A DNA stretch of 64,000 nucleotides from positions 1 through 64,000 of the forward strand of contig DASYCE010000004.1 in NCBI GenBank assembly GCA_036500345.1. The letters are read 5' to 3'. This document shows, piece by piece, positions 23,903 through 31,943 of the stretch. Below the pieces are notes generated by a model. It saw only the letters and a list, made by a program, of their open reading frames with translations. It was not told the origin of the DNA and did not search any database. The stretch's first letter is position 1. Every line of letters starts with the position of its first letter. The stretch is from Gemmatimonadales bacterium (GTDB taxonomy: Bacteria > Gemmatimonadota > Gemmatimonadetes > Gemmatimonadales > GWC2-71-9). A program made the position numbers and the translations under genes.

Positions 23903-24928
23903 TCAGGAAAGGCTCGCCATCGTGGCCCGCGCCCGCGCGGCAATGGCGCGCCGCTCCGGCAAGGGGAGAAATGCGTGCTCGAAGGCCGTCAGCGCCATCG
24001 TTTCGAGTTCGTGCCGTGCAAAGGAGAGTGCGTCGTGGGCGGTGACGTATTCGTCGGTCAATGACACGCCGCTCATCAACCAGGAATCGGTGCAGAGCGT
24101 CACCGCGACGCCGTCGTCATAATAACGTCGAACCGGATGGACCGCTGCCCGGTCCACGACACGCGTCTGCACGTTGCTGGTGATGTTGACTTCGACGCAA
24201 ATCTCGCGATCGCGCACGTAGGCGAGCAGCGCCGGATTCTCGAACAGTCTCGTCCCGTGTCCGATCCGGACGGCGCGACAGGCATGGATCGCCTCGAAGA
24301 TCGACGGCCACCCCGCGGCCTCACCGGCGTGGACGGTGATGCCGAGCCCGCCGCGCGCGGCAAGGTCGAACGCCTCGCGATGTTTCTCCGGAGGATTCCC
24401 CGCTTCCGGGCCGGCGATGTCGAAGCCGACCACACCCGTCCCACGCATCGCCACCGAGTGTTCCGCGATCGCGATCGACACGTCGGGATCGAACTGGCGG
24501 AGGGTGCAGTTGATGATCCGCGCCGGCAGGTTGAACTCTGCCGTTCCGCGCGACAGCCCTCGCCACTCCGCGGCGATGACCTGATCCATCGTCAATCCTT
24601 GGCGGGTGCTGAGCCGCGGACAATACCGCACTTCGAGATATTGCAGCCCGTCGGCCGCGGCGTCGGCGACCATTTCATACGCCACGCGCTCGATCGCATC
24701 GGGAGTCTGCAACAGTGCGATGGTGTATTCGAAGCGCGCGAGGTAGTCCTCGAGACCGCGGGCATCGCTGACCAGCATCCATTGGCCAAGCGCCGCGACA
24801 TCGGTCGTCGGGAGGGGAACGCCCGCGGTGCGCGCGAGTTCGATCATCGTCGCCGGACGGAGCGAGCCGTCGAGGTGGACGTGGAGTTCCGCCTTCGGCA
24901 TTCGCTTGAGAAGGTCACGCATCGGCAT
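23903..24928 (-). CDS. add: Adenosine deaminase family protein
   Basis: 341 residues; the ATG at 24928 overlaps the preceding ThiS-like gene by 14 bases, and a second ATG two codons later is equally possible. It hydrolyses adenosine to inosine and ammonia. Zinc ligands and catalytic residues are in HVHLDGSL, HAGE and IGHGTRL. Near the C-terminus the usual (N/S)TDDP pair of aspartates reads CTDSW: the zinc-ligand Asp is kept and the second, which contacts the purine ring, is Ser. Related actinobacterial-type enzymes also vary here, so activity is expected, but substrate preference could differ. It sits at the head of the salvage run before the transporter. Confidence 0.88.
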   Translation of the reverse strand: MPMRDLLKRMPKAELHVHLDGSLRPATMIELARTAGVPLPTTDVAALGQWMLVSDARGLEDYLARFEYTIALLQTPDAIERVAYEMVADAAADGLQYLEVRYCPRLSTRQGLTMDQVIAAEWRGLSRGTAEFNLPARIINCTLRQFDPDVSIAIAEHSVAMRGTGVVGFDIAGPEAGNPPEKHREAFDLAARGGLGITVHAGEAAGWPSIFEAIHACRAVRIGHGTRLFENPALLAYVRDREICVEVNITSNVQTRVVDRAAVHPVRRYYDDGVAVTLCTDSWLMSGVSLTDEYVTAHDALSFARHELETMALTAFEHAFLPLPERRAIAARARATMASLS

Positions 24929-25154
24929 CGCCACCCGGCCGACGGGCGCTCCGGTTGACCCGGAAGATTGCGCCGGGGACGAGCGGGGCGTCACGGTCCA
25001 CCGGGACGCCGCGGCCGTCCGTGGCGGACGCGAGGCCCTGGTCGAGTGCCGTCAGGAGGTCGGGGTCGGTGGTCGCAAGGAGCTGGGCCAACGTCCTCCC
25101 GGCCGCGACCTGATGGGCGCGGTCGTTGAGAAACACAGGGATGAAATCGGGCAT
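24915..25154 (-). CDS. ThiS/MoaD-like beta-grasp protein with Gly-Gly near C-terminus
   Basis: 79 residues. The opening strand-helix pattern FIPVFLNDRAHQVAAGRTLA and the later VPVDRDAPLVPGAIFRV fit the ThiS/MoaD ubiquitin-like fold. The Gly-Gly that normally ends sulfur carriers is followed by four residues (DADA), so it would need trimming to become a carrier. Its 3' end overlaps the adenosine deaminase start by 14 bases. It is divergent from phoB with 106 bases between. Sulfur-carrier function is inferred from fold-like features only; no activating E1-like enzyme or protease gene is nearby. Confidence 0.55.
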   Translation of the reverse strand: MPDFIPVFLNDRAHQVAAGRTLAQLLATTDPDLLTALDQGLASATDGRGVPVDRDAPLVPGAIFRVNRSARRPGGDADA

Positions 25155-25260
25155 CAGGACGTAAATATCCGGTCACAAGTATCGTTCGAGCAACGGCCAG
25201 CGGCTTGCGAGTGTCACGCCGCATGGTGTTCGTTTGGCCGCCCTCCTTTTCGGAGCCGGA

Positions 25261-25968
25261 TTGAGTCACCGCATTCTGGTGGTGGACGACGAAGCCGACA
25301 TCACTGCCCTGGTCGCCTATCACCTGGCCAAGGCGGGCTATCGCGTGTCGACGGCGGCGAACGGACAGGAGGCGTTGCGAGCCGCGCGCGAAGAACGACC
25401 CGACATCGTGGTGCTCGACCTCATGCTCCCGGGAATCCCGGGGTACGAGGTGCTCGCGGAGCTGCGGCGACGGAATGAAACGAGCGACGTCGGGGTGATC
25501 CTCCTCACCGCGCGCCGCGACGAGCCCGACCGGATCCAGGGGCTCACCCTCGGCGCCGACGACTACCTCACCAAGCCGTTCTCCCCGGCCGAGCTGGTGC
25601 TCCGCGTGCAGGCGCTGCTGCGCCGACTCACCGCACCTGCGGTCGCCGGCGGGTCAACCCTCGTCGCCGGGCCGCTGCTGATCGATCGCGCGGCCCACCG
25701 CGTCATCGTGGACGGCCGGGAACTCGGCCTCACCGCCACCGAGTACAAACTGCTGGTGACGCTGGTCGAGCGGCGAGGCCGGGTGCAGGCGCGCTCGCAG
25801 CTGCTCGAAACGGTCCTCGATGCGCAACCGGATATCCAGACGCGGACGATCGACATGCATGTGCAGCGTCTTCGCACCAAGCTTGGCGATCACGGCGACC
25901 TGGTCGAGACCGTCCGCGGTTTCGGCTACCGCTTCGCCGCCGGCGATCGGAGCGGCAAGACGAAGTGA
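25261..25968 (+). CDS. phoB: PhoB-type response regulator
   Basis: 235 residues from a TTG that follows CGGAG and places SHRILVVDDE correctly; another TTG at 25234 is less likely. The receiver domain has Asp10, Glu11 and phospho-acceptor Asp53 (VLDLMLPG), then LLTARR and LTKPF. The OmpR-type winged helix follows with LGLTATEYKLL, DMHVQRLRTKLG and VRGFGYRF. It binds Pho boxes under phosphate limitation. Stop and the phoR start overlap (GTGA). Its place next to ppk, pst and phoU supports PhoB over other OmpR-family members. Confidence 0.92.
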   Translation: MSHRILVVDDEADITALVAYHLAKAGYRVSTAANGQEALRAAREERPDIVVLDLMLPGIPGYEVLAELRRRNETSDVGVILLTARRDEPDRIQGLTLGADDYLTKPFSPAELVLRVQALLRRLTAPAVAGGSTLVAGPLLIDRAAHRVIVDGRELGLTATEYKLLVTLVERRGRVQARSQLLETVLDAQPDIQTRTIDMHVQRLRTKLGDHGDLVETVRGFGYRFAAGDRSGKTK

Positions 25969-27296
25969 GGCTCGCCACCCGCCTCGTGCTCGGCACGTTC
26001 ACCATCGTCATCCTCACGATCGTGGGGCTGGCGTGGCGATCCGACCAGACCATTCCTGCGGTCGTGATCATCGCGCTGGCCATTGCGCTGGTTGTCGCGT
26101 GGTTTGCCGGAAGGGCGATCGCCCAACCGCTCGTGGTGCTGTCGGACGCGGCGCGCGACATCGCGGCAGGGGGGACGCCACGATTCCCGCGCTCGGGGAT
26201 TCCCGAAGTCGACACGCTGGTCGAGGCGTTGCGACGGATGCATCGCGAGCTCGGCGACCGGATGGTCGAACTGCAACAGGAGCGAGTCGGCGGCGGCGCG
26301 GTGGTCGATGCAATGGTCGAAGGGGTCATCGCGTCCGACGCGCGCGGGATCATTGTCGCCGCCAATCCTGCCGCGCGGCGACTCCTCGGCTACGGCCCGG
26401 ACGCCCGGCTCCCGGAATTGCCGTCCCTCTTTCGCGACAAGGTTGCCCGCGATGCAGTCTGGCAGGTCCTCGCCGGTCGGGAGGTTCACGACTGCGAATT
26501 CGACCGTGACGGGACGGTCATCGCGATCAACGCCCGCCCGGTGCCGGGACGCGGCGCGGTCCTGGTCCTCCACGATCTGACCGAATTGCGACGCCTGGAG
26601 GCGGTGCGGCGCGACTTCGTGGCAAACGTCTCCCATGAACTGAAGACGCCGCTGACATCGATCGCGGGATATGCCGACACGCTGACGGATGCGGAGATCG
26701 ATCCGGCGCTGCGGCAGAAATTCGTGGCGACGATCCTGAGCAATGCACACCGGATGCAGCGGCTCGTCGACGACCTGCTCGACCTGTCGCTGATCGAATC
26801 GGGGCGCTGGAGTCCCGCGGCGCAACGGATCGACGTCGGACTCGCGATTCATGACGCGTGGGCGCCGATGCGTGAGAAGGCGGCCGCACGCGGAGCCGAA
26901 CTGGCGGTGTCGATTGCACCGGACGCGGACCGGATCTGGGCTGACCCGGAGGCGTTGCGGCAGGTACTGGTGAATCTGGCCGACAATGCCCTCCGATATG
27001 TCCCCAGCGGCCGGGGGCGGGTCGAATGTTCGGTCGAGCGGGTCGGCGGCGGGGTGACCGTGAGCGTGGCCGACAACGGCTCCGGCATCGCGAGGGACCA
27101 CCTCCCGCGGGTGTTTGAGCGGTTCTACCGGGTCGACCCGGCGCGATCTCGTGACGAAGGTGGTACAGGACTGGGACTGGCGATCGTCCGCCATCTGGTA
27201 GAAGCTCATGGCGGGTCCGTTGAAGCCGAAAGTGAGTTGCAAGTTGGAACAACAGTGCGATGCTGGTTTCCTGATAGTCCGAGTGGCGATTCCTGA
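25965..27296 (+). CDS. phoR: PhoR-type sensor histidine kinase
   Basis: 443 residues, GTG start overlapping phoB. Two transmembrane segments (about 5-24 and 30-48) are separated by only a few residues, so there is almost no periplasmic sensor, as in PhoR. A HAMP-like linker, a PAS domain (about 110-205), HisKA with NVSHELKTPL (His224) and HATPase_c with NLADNALRY, DNGSGI and GGTGLGLAIV follow. It phosphorylates PhoB when PstSCAB/PhoU signal low phosphate. Confidence 0.92.
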   Translation: MRLATRLVLGTFTIVILTIVGLAWRSDQTIPAVVIIALAIALVVAWFAGRAIAQPLVVLSDAARDIAAGGTPRFPRSGIPEVDTLVEALRRMHRELGDRMVELQQERVGGGAVVDAMVEGVIASDARGIIVAANPAARRLLGYGPDARLPELPSLFRDKVARDAVWQVLAGREVHDCEFDRDGTVIAINARPVPGRGAVLVLHDLTELRRLEAVRRDFVANVSHELKTPLTSIAGYADTLTDAEIDPALRQKFVATILSNAHRMQRLVDDLLDLSLIESGRWSPAAQRIDVGLAIHDAWAPMREKAAARGAELAVSIAPDADRIWADPEALRQVLVNLADNALRYVPSGRGRVECSVERVGGGVTVSVADNGSGIARDHLPRVFERFYRVDPARSRDEGGTGLGLAIVRHLVEAHGGSVEAESELQVGTTVRCWFPDSPSGDS

Positions 27297-27320
27297 GCCC
27301 ACGGCCATGGGGCCGAGTCG

Positions 27321-29438
27321 ATGAGCACCACCCTTTCCGAACCGGCGGTCAGACGCGCGTCCGTGCCGGCTGATCTCCGCGATCCGGGGCTCTATCTCAA
27401 TCGCGAGCTCGCCTGGCTGGAGTTCAATCGCCGGGTGCTGCATGAGGCGCTCGACGCAAGGACGCCGCTGCTCGAGCGAGTGAAGTTCCTCGCGATCTTC
27501 TCCAGCAATCTCGACGAGTTCTTCCAGGTCCGCGTTGCCGGCGTTCGTGAACAGGTTGCCGCGCGGCGACTCGAGCGCGTCACCGAACCGCCGCCGCCGA
27601 GCCTGCAGCTCAATGCGATCCGCGACGTGGTGCGGAGCCTCGTGACGCAGCACTCCCGCTGCCTGGTCGACGATGTCCTTCCCGCACTCGCGGCGCAGGG
27701 AATCCAGATCCATCGCCGGCTCGATGCACTCCCGGTCGCGGAACAGCAACATCTCGCCGCGTATTTCCGGTCGCATGTGTTTCCGGTGATCACGCCGCTC
27801 GCGGTCGATCCGGCGCATCCGTTCCCGCACATCTCGAACCTCTCGATCTCGCTGGCGGTGTCGCTGGTCGACCATCTCGGCCAACCGCGCTTTGCCCGGG
27901 TCAAGGTTCCGAAGCTGCTGCCGCGGTGGGTTCCGCTCACGATTCCGAATCAGTTCCTCGCGCTCGAGGACCTGATCGGCGCGCATCTCGGCACGCTCTT
28001 CCCCGGCGTGGCGATCTCCGGGTGGCACCTTTTCAGGATCACGCGCAACACCGACCTGAATCTCGAACTCGGCGGGCCGAGCGACGAGGCGGACGATCTC
28101 CTGGAACTGATCCAGGAGGAGGTCAGCAATCGCAAGTTCGGCGAAGTGGTGCGGCTCGAAGTCCATGCATCGATGCCGCGTGAACTGCGGCAGCGGCTGA
28201 TCGAGGAATTCAACGACGCCGACGCGGGCGAGGGATTGCCGCTCACAGAGGACGACGTCTTCGAAGTGTCCGGGCCTCTCGACGTCAACGACATGATGTC
28301 GATCGCAACGCTCGACGTTCCGGCGCTGCGCGATCCGCCGTTCACGCCATCGACCCCGCGGCGGCTCGCCGAAAACCGCGACCTCTTCGCCGTGATCCGC
28401 GAAGGGGACCTGCTGCTGCACCATCCGTACGATTCGTTCCAGACGTCAGTGGAGCGGATGATCGAACTGGCGAGCGAAGATCCCGACGTGCTCGCCATCA
28501 AGATCACGCTCTACCGCACCGGCGGCGAGATTGCGCGGTTGCTGGCGCAGGCGGCGGTGCGCGGCAAGCAGGTCGCGGTGCTGATCGAATTGCAGGCGCG
28601 GTTCGACGAGGAGAACAATATCAGCTGGGCGCGCCGGTTCGAGGATATCGGCGTGCATGTCAGCTACGGAGTGGCCGGGCTCAAGACCCATGCGAAGGTG
28701 CTGTTGATCGTGCGGCGCGAGGGGTCGACGATCCGACGGTACGTACACATCGGCACCGGGAACTACAATCCGCGCACCGCGCGCTTCTACACCGATTTCG
28801 GCCTGATGAGCGCCGACCCCGAACTGGGCGCTGATCTGAGCGACCTGTTCAACGTCCTCACCGGCTTTGGCGAACCGATCGGCTATCGCAAGCTGCTGGT
28901 GGCACCGCGGTGGATGAAGACGCGCTTCCTCGAATTGATTCATCAGGAGCGGGATGCGGCGCGTGCCGGCGGCGATGGGCGGATCCTCGCCAAGATGAAC
29001 GCGCTGGTCGACCCCGACATCATCGAGGCGCTCTACCAGGCGTCGATCGCTGGCGTCGAAATCGACCTGATCGTGCGGGGGATCTGCTGTCTTCGCCCGG
29101 GGATTCCCGGCGTGAGCGACCGAATCCGGGTGATCTCGATTCTCGGGCGCTTCCTCGAGCATTCGAGGGCATTCGTGTTCGGCAACGGCGGCACGGACAA
29201 GGTGTGGATCTCGTCGGCCGACTGGATGCCGCGCAACCTCGATCGCCGCATCGAGGCGGCGGTGCCGATCGAGAATCCCAAGCATCGCGCCGAGATCCGA
29301 CGGATGCTCGAGACGATGCTGGAGGACAACCGGCAGGCCTGGGACATGCAGCCTGACGGGAGCTACGTGCAGCGCGTCCCGGCGCTGGGCGAATCCGAAC
29401 ACGCCACCCACCGACTCTTCATCGAGCGAGAGCGCTAG
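27321..29438 (+). CDS. ppk1: Polyphosphate kinase 1
   Basis: 705 residues, full length. It polymerises the gamma phosphate of ATP into polyphosphate. The N-terminal domain has YLNRELAWLEFNRRVL and SSNLDEFF. The two phospholipase-D-like halves carry the autophosphorylated His457 in GLKTHAKVLL, GTGNYNPRTARFYTDF, and the terminal SADWMPRNLDRRIEA. The start is 24 bases after phoR, so it is probably in the phoBR transcript. Together with ppx further on it sets polyphosphate level. Confidence 0.97.
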   Translation: MSTTLSEPAVRRASVPADLRDPGLYLNRELAWLEFNRRVLHEALDARTPLLERVKFLAIFSSNLDEFFQVRVAGVREQVAARRLERVTEPPPPSLQLNAIRDVVRSLVTQHSRCLVDDVLPALAAQGIQIHRRLDALPVAEQQHLAAYFRSHVFPVITPLAVDPAHPFPHISNLSISLAVSLVDHLGQPRFARVKVPKLLPRWVPLTIPNQFLALEDLIGAHLGTLFPGVAISGWHLFRITRNTDLNLELGGPSDEADDLLELIQEEVSNRKFGEVVRLEVHASMPRELRQRLIEEFNDADAGEGLPLTEDDVFEVSGPLDVNDMMSIATLDVPALRDPPFTPSTPRRLAENRDLFAVIREGDLLLHHPYDSFQTSVERMIELASEDPDVLAIKITLYRTGGEIARLLAQAAVRGKQVAVLIELQARFDEENNISWARRFEDIGVHVSYGVAGLKTHAKVLLIVRREGSTIRRYVHIGTGNYNPRTARFYTDFGLMSADPELGADLSDLFNVLTGFGEPIGYRKLLVAPRWMKTRFLELIHQERDAARAGGDGRILAKMNALVDPDIIEALYQASIAGVEIDLIVRGICCLRPGIPGVSDRIRVISILGRFLEHSRAFVFGNGGTDKVWISSADWMPRNLDRRIEAAVPIENPKHRAEIRRMLETMLEDNRQAWDMQPDGSYVQRVPALGESEHATHRLFIERER

Positions 29439-29495
29439 GCATTGGTCAGCGTTCCGCGGTGATTCGTCGCACGGCCGCTCCACGCGGCCGTTACG

Positions 29496-29524
29496 TTGTT
29501 ACCGTCCTGTGACAGATCCGACAC
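29496..29524 (+). promoter_or_regulatory. Pho-box-like triplet before the porin gene
   Basis: Three 7-mers, TTGTTAC (29496), CTGTGAC (29507) and CCGACAC (29518), are spaced exactly 11 bases apart, the layout of PhoB direct repeats. A TATTAG hexamer starts at 29548. The site would place the porin-pstS transcript under PhoB. Confidence 0.6.
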
Positions 29525-29636
29525 TCTCGCGTGATCCCCCGCGCGCCTATTAGTGCGCGTCCAGGCGAAGGCGCGGCTTTCCTGCCGCTGCGCCCGTTCG
29601 CCGAGCGAGGGCCACTCTCAGGCAGGCGGAGGTGTC

Positions 29637-30713
29637 ATGCGTCTTTCCAATGTGTGCCGGGTGATGTGCGCGGCGGTCGTCGGTCTCGGCCTCAACGCGA
29701 CAGCGGCCCGGGCTCAGGTGTCGGTTGGCGGCGTCGTGTATTCGCAGTTCATGTACGGGTTGAAGGACGACTCGTCGCTGATCGCGACGCGCGGCGCGCC
29801 GGCGCACGACAACAATTTCGACGTGACCCGCGCCTACGTGAACGTGACGGGCAAGTTCTCCGATGGCGTGCAGACGCGGATCACGACCGACGTTGATGGC
29901 CGCAAGGCGGCGTCAAATCAGCTGAGCATCCGCCTCAAGTACGCGTACGTCGGCTGGACGCCCCAGGGAAGCGCGCTGACGTTCAAGACCGGCCTGATGC
30001 AGACGCCGTGGATCGACTACGACGAAGCGGTGTGGGGCTACCGAATGCAGGGGACGACGCTCTTCGACCGGACCTCGTTCATGCCGTCATCGGATTTCGG
30101 TCTCGGCGCCGACGGTAACTGGAACAAGGACCAGGTGAACATGCAGGTCGGTGTCTACGACGGCGAAGGGTACAGCAACGCGCCGGGCGACCCGGGCAAG
30201 GATGCGTCGGGGCGCGTTTCGGTGCGGCTGGCAAACACCGATCAGGGGGGACGGGTTGGTGGCGTGCGCCTCACCGGGTTTGCCCAGGTGGGATCGGCGA
30301 CGGGCGGCTCCTCACGCAGCCGGTTCATCGGACAGTTGTCGTACAAGTCGAAGTCGGTGACGCTCGCAGGCGAGTTCGGCGTGCGGCAGGATTCGACCGG
30401 CGTGCACACCCCCAAGCAGAAGGGCACTGCGTTCGGCGTGTTCGGTGTGCTCAACATTCCGAAGTCGAAAGCCGCGATCATCGCGCGTTTCGAATCGTTC
30501 GACCCCAACACCGACTCGACCTCCAATTCGACGACTGTCGGCAACACCGCGATCGACAAGCAGACTCGCATCATCGCCGGCGTGTCGTATGCGATCTCGC
30601 CGAACCTGATGGTGCTCCTCGATGTCGACAACACGACGTTGCAGTACGGCAGCACGAACGCCTTCGACGTCGCGAACAAGAACCTGTTCTTCCACACCCA
30701 GTTCACCTTCTGA
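29637..30713 (+). CDS. Outer-membrane beta-barrel porin of the phosphate cluster
   Basis: 358 residues from an ATG with GGAGG at four bases. A signal peptide ends at ARAQ (about residue 26). The rest is made of alternating amphipathic strands separated by Gly/Asp/Asn/Ser turns, and the last residue is Phe (HTQFTF), the recognition signal of the BAM machinery. It resembles phosphate/polyphosphate-selective porins in being next to pstS and behind a Pho-box-like site, but I see no direct sequence proof of anion specificity. It is 33 bases upstream of pstS and likely co-transcribed. Confidence 0.75.
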   Translation: MRLSNVCRVMCAAVVGLGLNATAARAQVSVGGVVYSQFMYGLKDDSSLIATRGAPAHDNNFDVTRAYVNVTGKFSDGVQTRITTDVDGRKAASNQLSIRLKYAYVGWTPQGSALTFKTGLMQTPWIDYDEAVWGYRMQGTTLFDRTSFMPSSDFGLGADGNWNKDQVNMQVGVYDGEGYSNAPGDPGKDASGRVSVRLANTDQGGRVGGVRLTGFAQVGSATGGSSRSRFIGQLSYKSKSVTLAGEFGVRQDSTGVHTPKQKGTAFGVFGVLNIPKSKAAIIARFESFDPNTDSTSNSTTVGNTAIDKQTRIIAGVSYAISPNLMVLLDVDNTTLQYGSTNAFDVANKNLFFHTQFTF

Positions 30714-30746
30714 TCACCGATGCCCGCACTTACCTGGAGACTTCAG

Positions 30747-31799
30747 ATGGCAAGAATGCGATGCACGACGTTGGTGGGATCGGTGCTGGCCGCGACTGTG
30801 CTGGCGCTGCCGGCGGTGGTCTCCGCCCAGTCACTCAATGGCGCCGGCGGGACGTTCATCACGCCGTTGGCGCAGAAATGGTTTGACGCCTACAACAAGA
30901 AGACCGGCGTCCAGATCAACTATCAGTCGATCGGCTCGGGCGGCGGGATTCAGCAGTACACGCAGGGCACGGTCGATTTCGGTGAGTCGGACGGACCGCT
31001 CACCGACACGCAGCTTGCCGCAGTGAATGGCAAGGTGATCCACATTCCCGCGACCCTCGGCGCGGTCGTGATGACGTGGAATGTCCCGGCGCTCGGATCG
31101 ACGAAGCTCAAGTTCGACGGGCCGACGATCGCCAACATCTATCTCGGCAAGATCACCAAGTGGAACGACCCGGCGATCGCCAAGCTCAATCCCGGGGTGA
31201 AGCTGCCGAGCGGCGACATCATCGTGGTGCATCGGTCGGAAGGATCGGGGACGACGTACATCTTCACCGATTACCTGGCCAAGGTGTCGCCGGACTGGAA
31301 GACGAAGGTTGGCAACGCAGCGTCCGTCAACTGGCCGGTCGGCCTCGGCGGCAAGGGGAGCGAAGGGGTGACGCAGCAGATCAAGCAGGTCGAAGGATCG
31401 ATCGGCTACGTCGAACTGATCTACGCACTCTCGAACCATCTCGCCTACGCCGATGTCAAGAACGCAGCTGGAAACTTCGTGACACCGTCACTGACGACGG
31501 TCACCAATGCGGCCGGAAGTGCCAAGTTCCCGGCAAACACCGATTTCCGGGTGTCGATCACCAATGCGCCGGGTGCGCAGGCGTATCCGATCTCATCGTT
31601 TACCTGGTTCCTGGTGCGCCCCGACATGACCGACGCCGGCAAGGCGAAGGCGATGAAGAACTTCCTGGAGTGGATGGTGACTCCGGAAGCCCAGGACATG
31701 GCGCCAGCGCTGCAATACGCGCCGCTGCCGAAGGAAGTCATTGCGCTGGAGAAGGTGCGCTTCAAGACACTGACGGCGAACGGCAAGCCGATCATGTAA
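30747..31799 (+). CDS. pstS: Periplasmic phosphate-binding protein PstS
   Basis: 350 residues from the ATG at 30747 (GGAG upstream); the ATG at 30720 would only lengthen the leader. The signal peptide ends after VVSAQ and there is no lipobox Cys, so it is a soluble periplasmic protein. Phosphate-binding segments are NGAGGTFITPL near the mature N-terminus, QSIGSGGGIQQYTQGTVDFGESD, and HRSEGSGTTYIFTDYL. It delivers phosphate to PstC/PstA. A strong terminator follows, separating it from pstCAB. Confidence 0.96.
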   Translation: MARMRCTTLVGSVLAATVLALPAVVSAQSLNGAGGTFITPLAQKWFDAYNKKTGVQINYQSIGSGGGIQQYTQGTVDFGESDGPLTDTQLAAVNGKVIHIPATLGAVVMTWNVPALGSTKLKFDGPTIANIYLGKITKWNDPAIAKLNPGVKLPSGDIIVVHRSEGSGTTYIFTDYLAKVSPDWKTKVGNAASVNWPVGLGGKGSEGVTQQIKQVEGSIGYVELIYALSNHLAYADVKNAAGNFVTPSLTTVTNAAGSAKFPANTDFRVSITNAPGAQAYPISSFTWFLVRPDMTDAGKAKAMKNFLEWMVTPEAQDMAPALQYAPLPKEVIALEKVRFKTLTANGKPIM

Positions 31800-31825
31800 T
31801 CGGGGCCACCCGCACCGGTGACCTG

Positions 31826-31868
31826 GAGCGTGTGCCGGACCGGATGTCCGGCACACGCTCGTTTTCTT
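31826..31868 (+). terminator. Rho-independent terminator after pstS
   Basis: A perfect 15-base stem (31826-31840 with 31846-31860) with a 5-base loop is followed by GTTTTCTTG. It should end most porin-pstS transcripts, so that pstCAB depends on its own promoter. Confidence 0.9.
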
Positions 31869-31878
31869 GAAGATCGAG

Positions 31879-31907
31879 CAGTGACGCGCCTGTTACATCG
31901 CCGTGAC
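31879..31907 (+). promoter_or_regulatory. Pho-box triplet before pstC
   Basis: CAGTGAC (31879), CTGTTAC (31890) and CCGTGAC (31901) are spaced exactly 11 bases. TCTAAT, a good -10 hexamer, is at 31927-31932, and the pstC ATG is at 31944. This is the clearest PhoB-type site in the window. Confidence 0.7.
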
Positions 31908-31943
31908 TCGGGGACGCCGAACCCGGTCTAATCTCATGGCGTC

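Noticed and set aside
25155-25260. Single Pho-box-like 7-mers before phoB (CGGTCAC, GTGTCAC)
   Set aside because: The two units are not in 11-base register and have no partners at 11 bases, unlike the sites before the porin and pstC.
25926-28424. 832-codon minus-strand ORF opposite phoR and ppk1
   Set aside because: It spans two well-identified + strand genes, has no recognisable motif and is rich in Arg, Asp, Glu and His as antisense frames in this window are.
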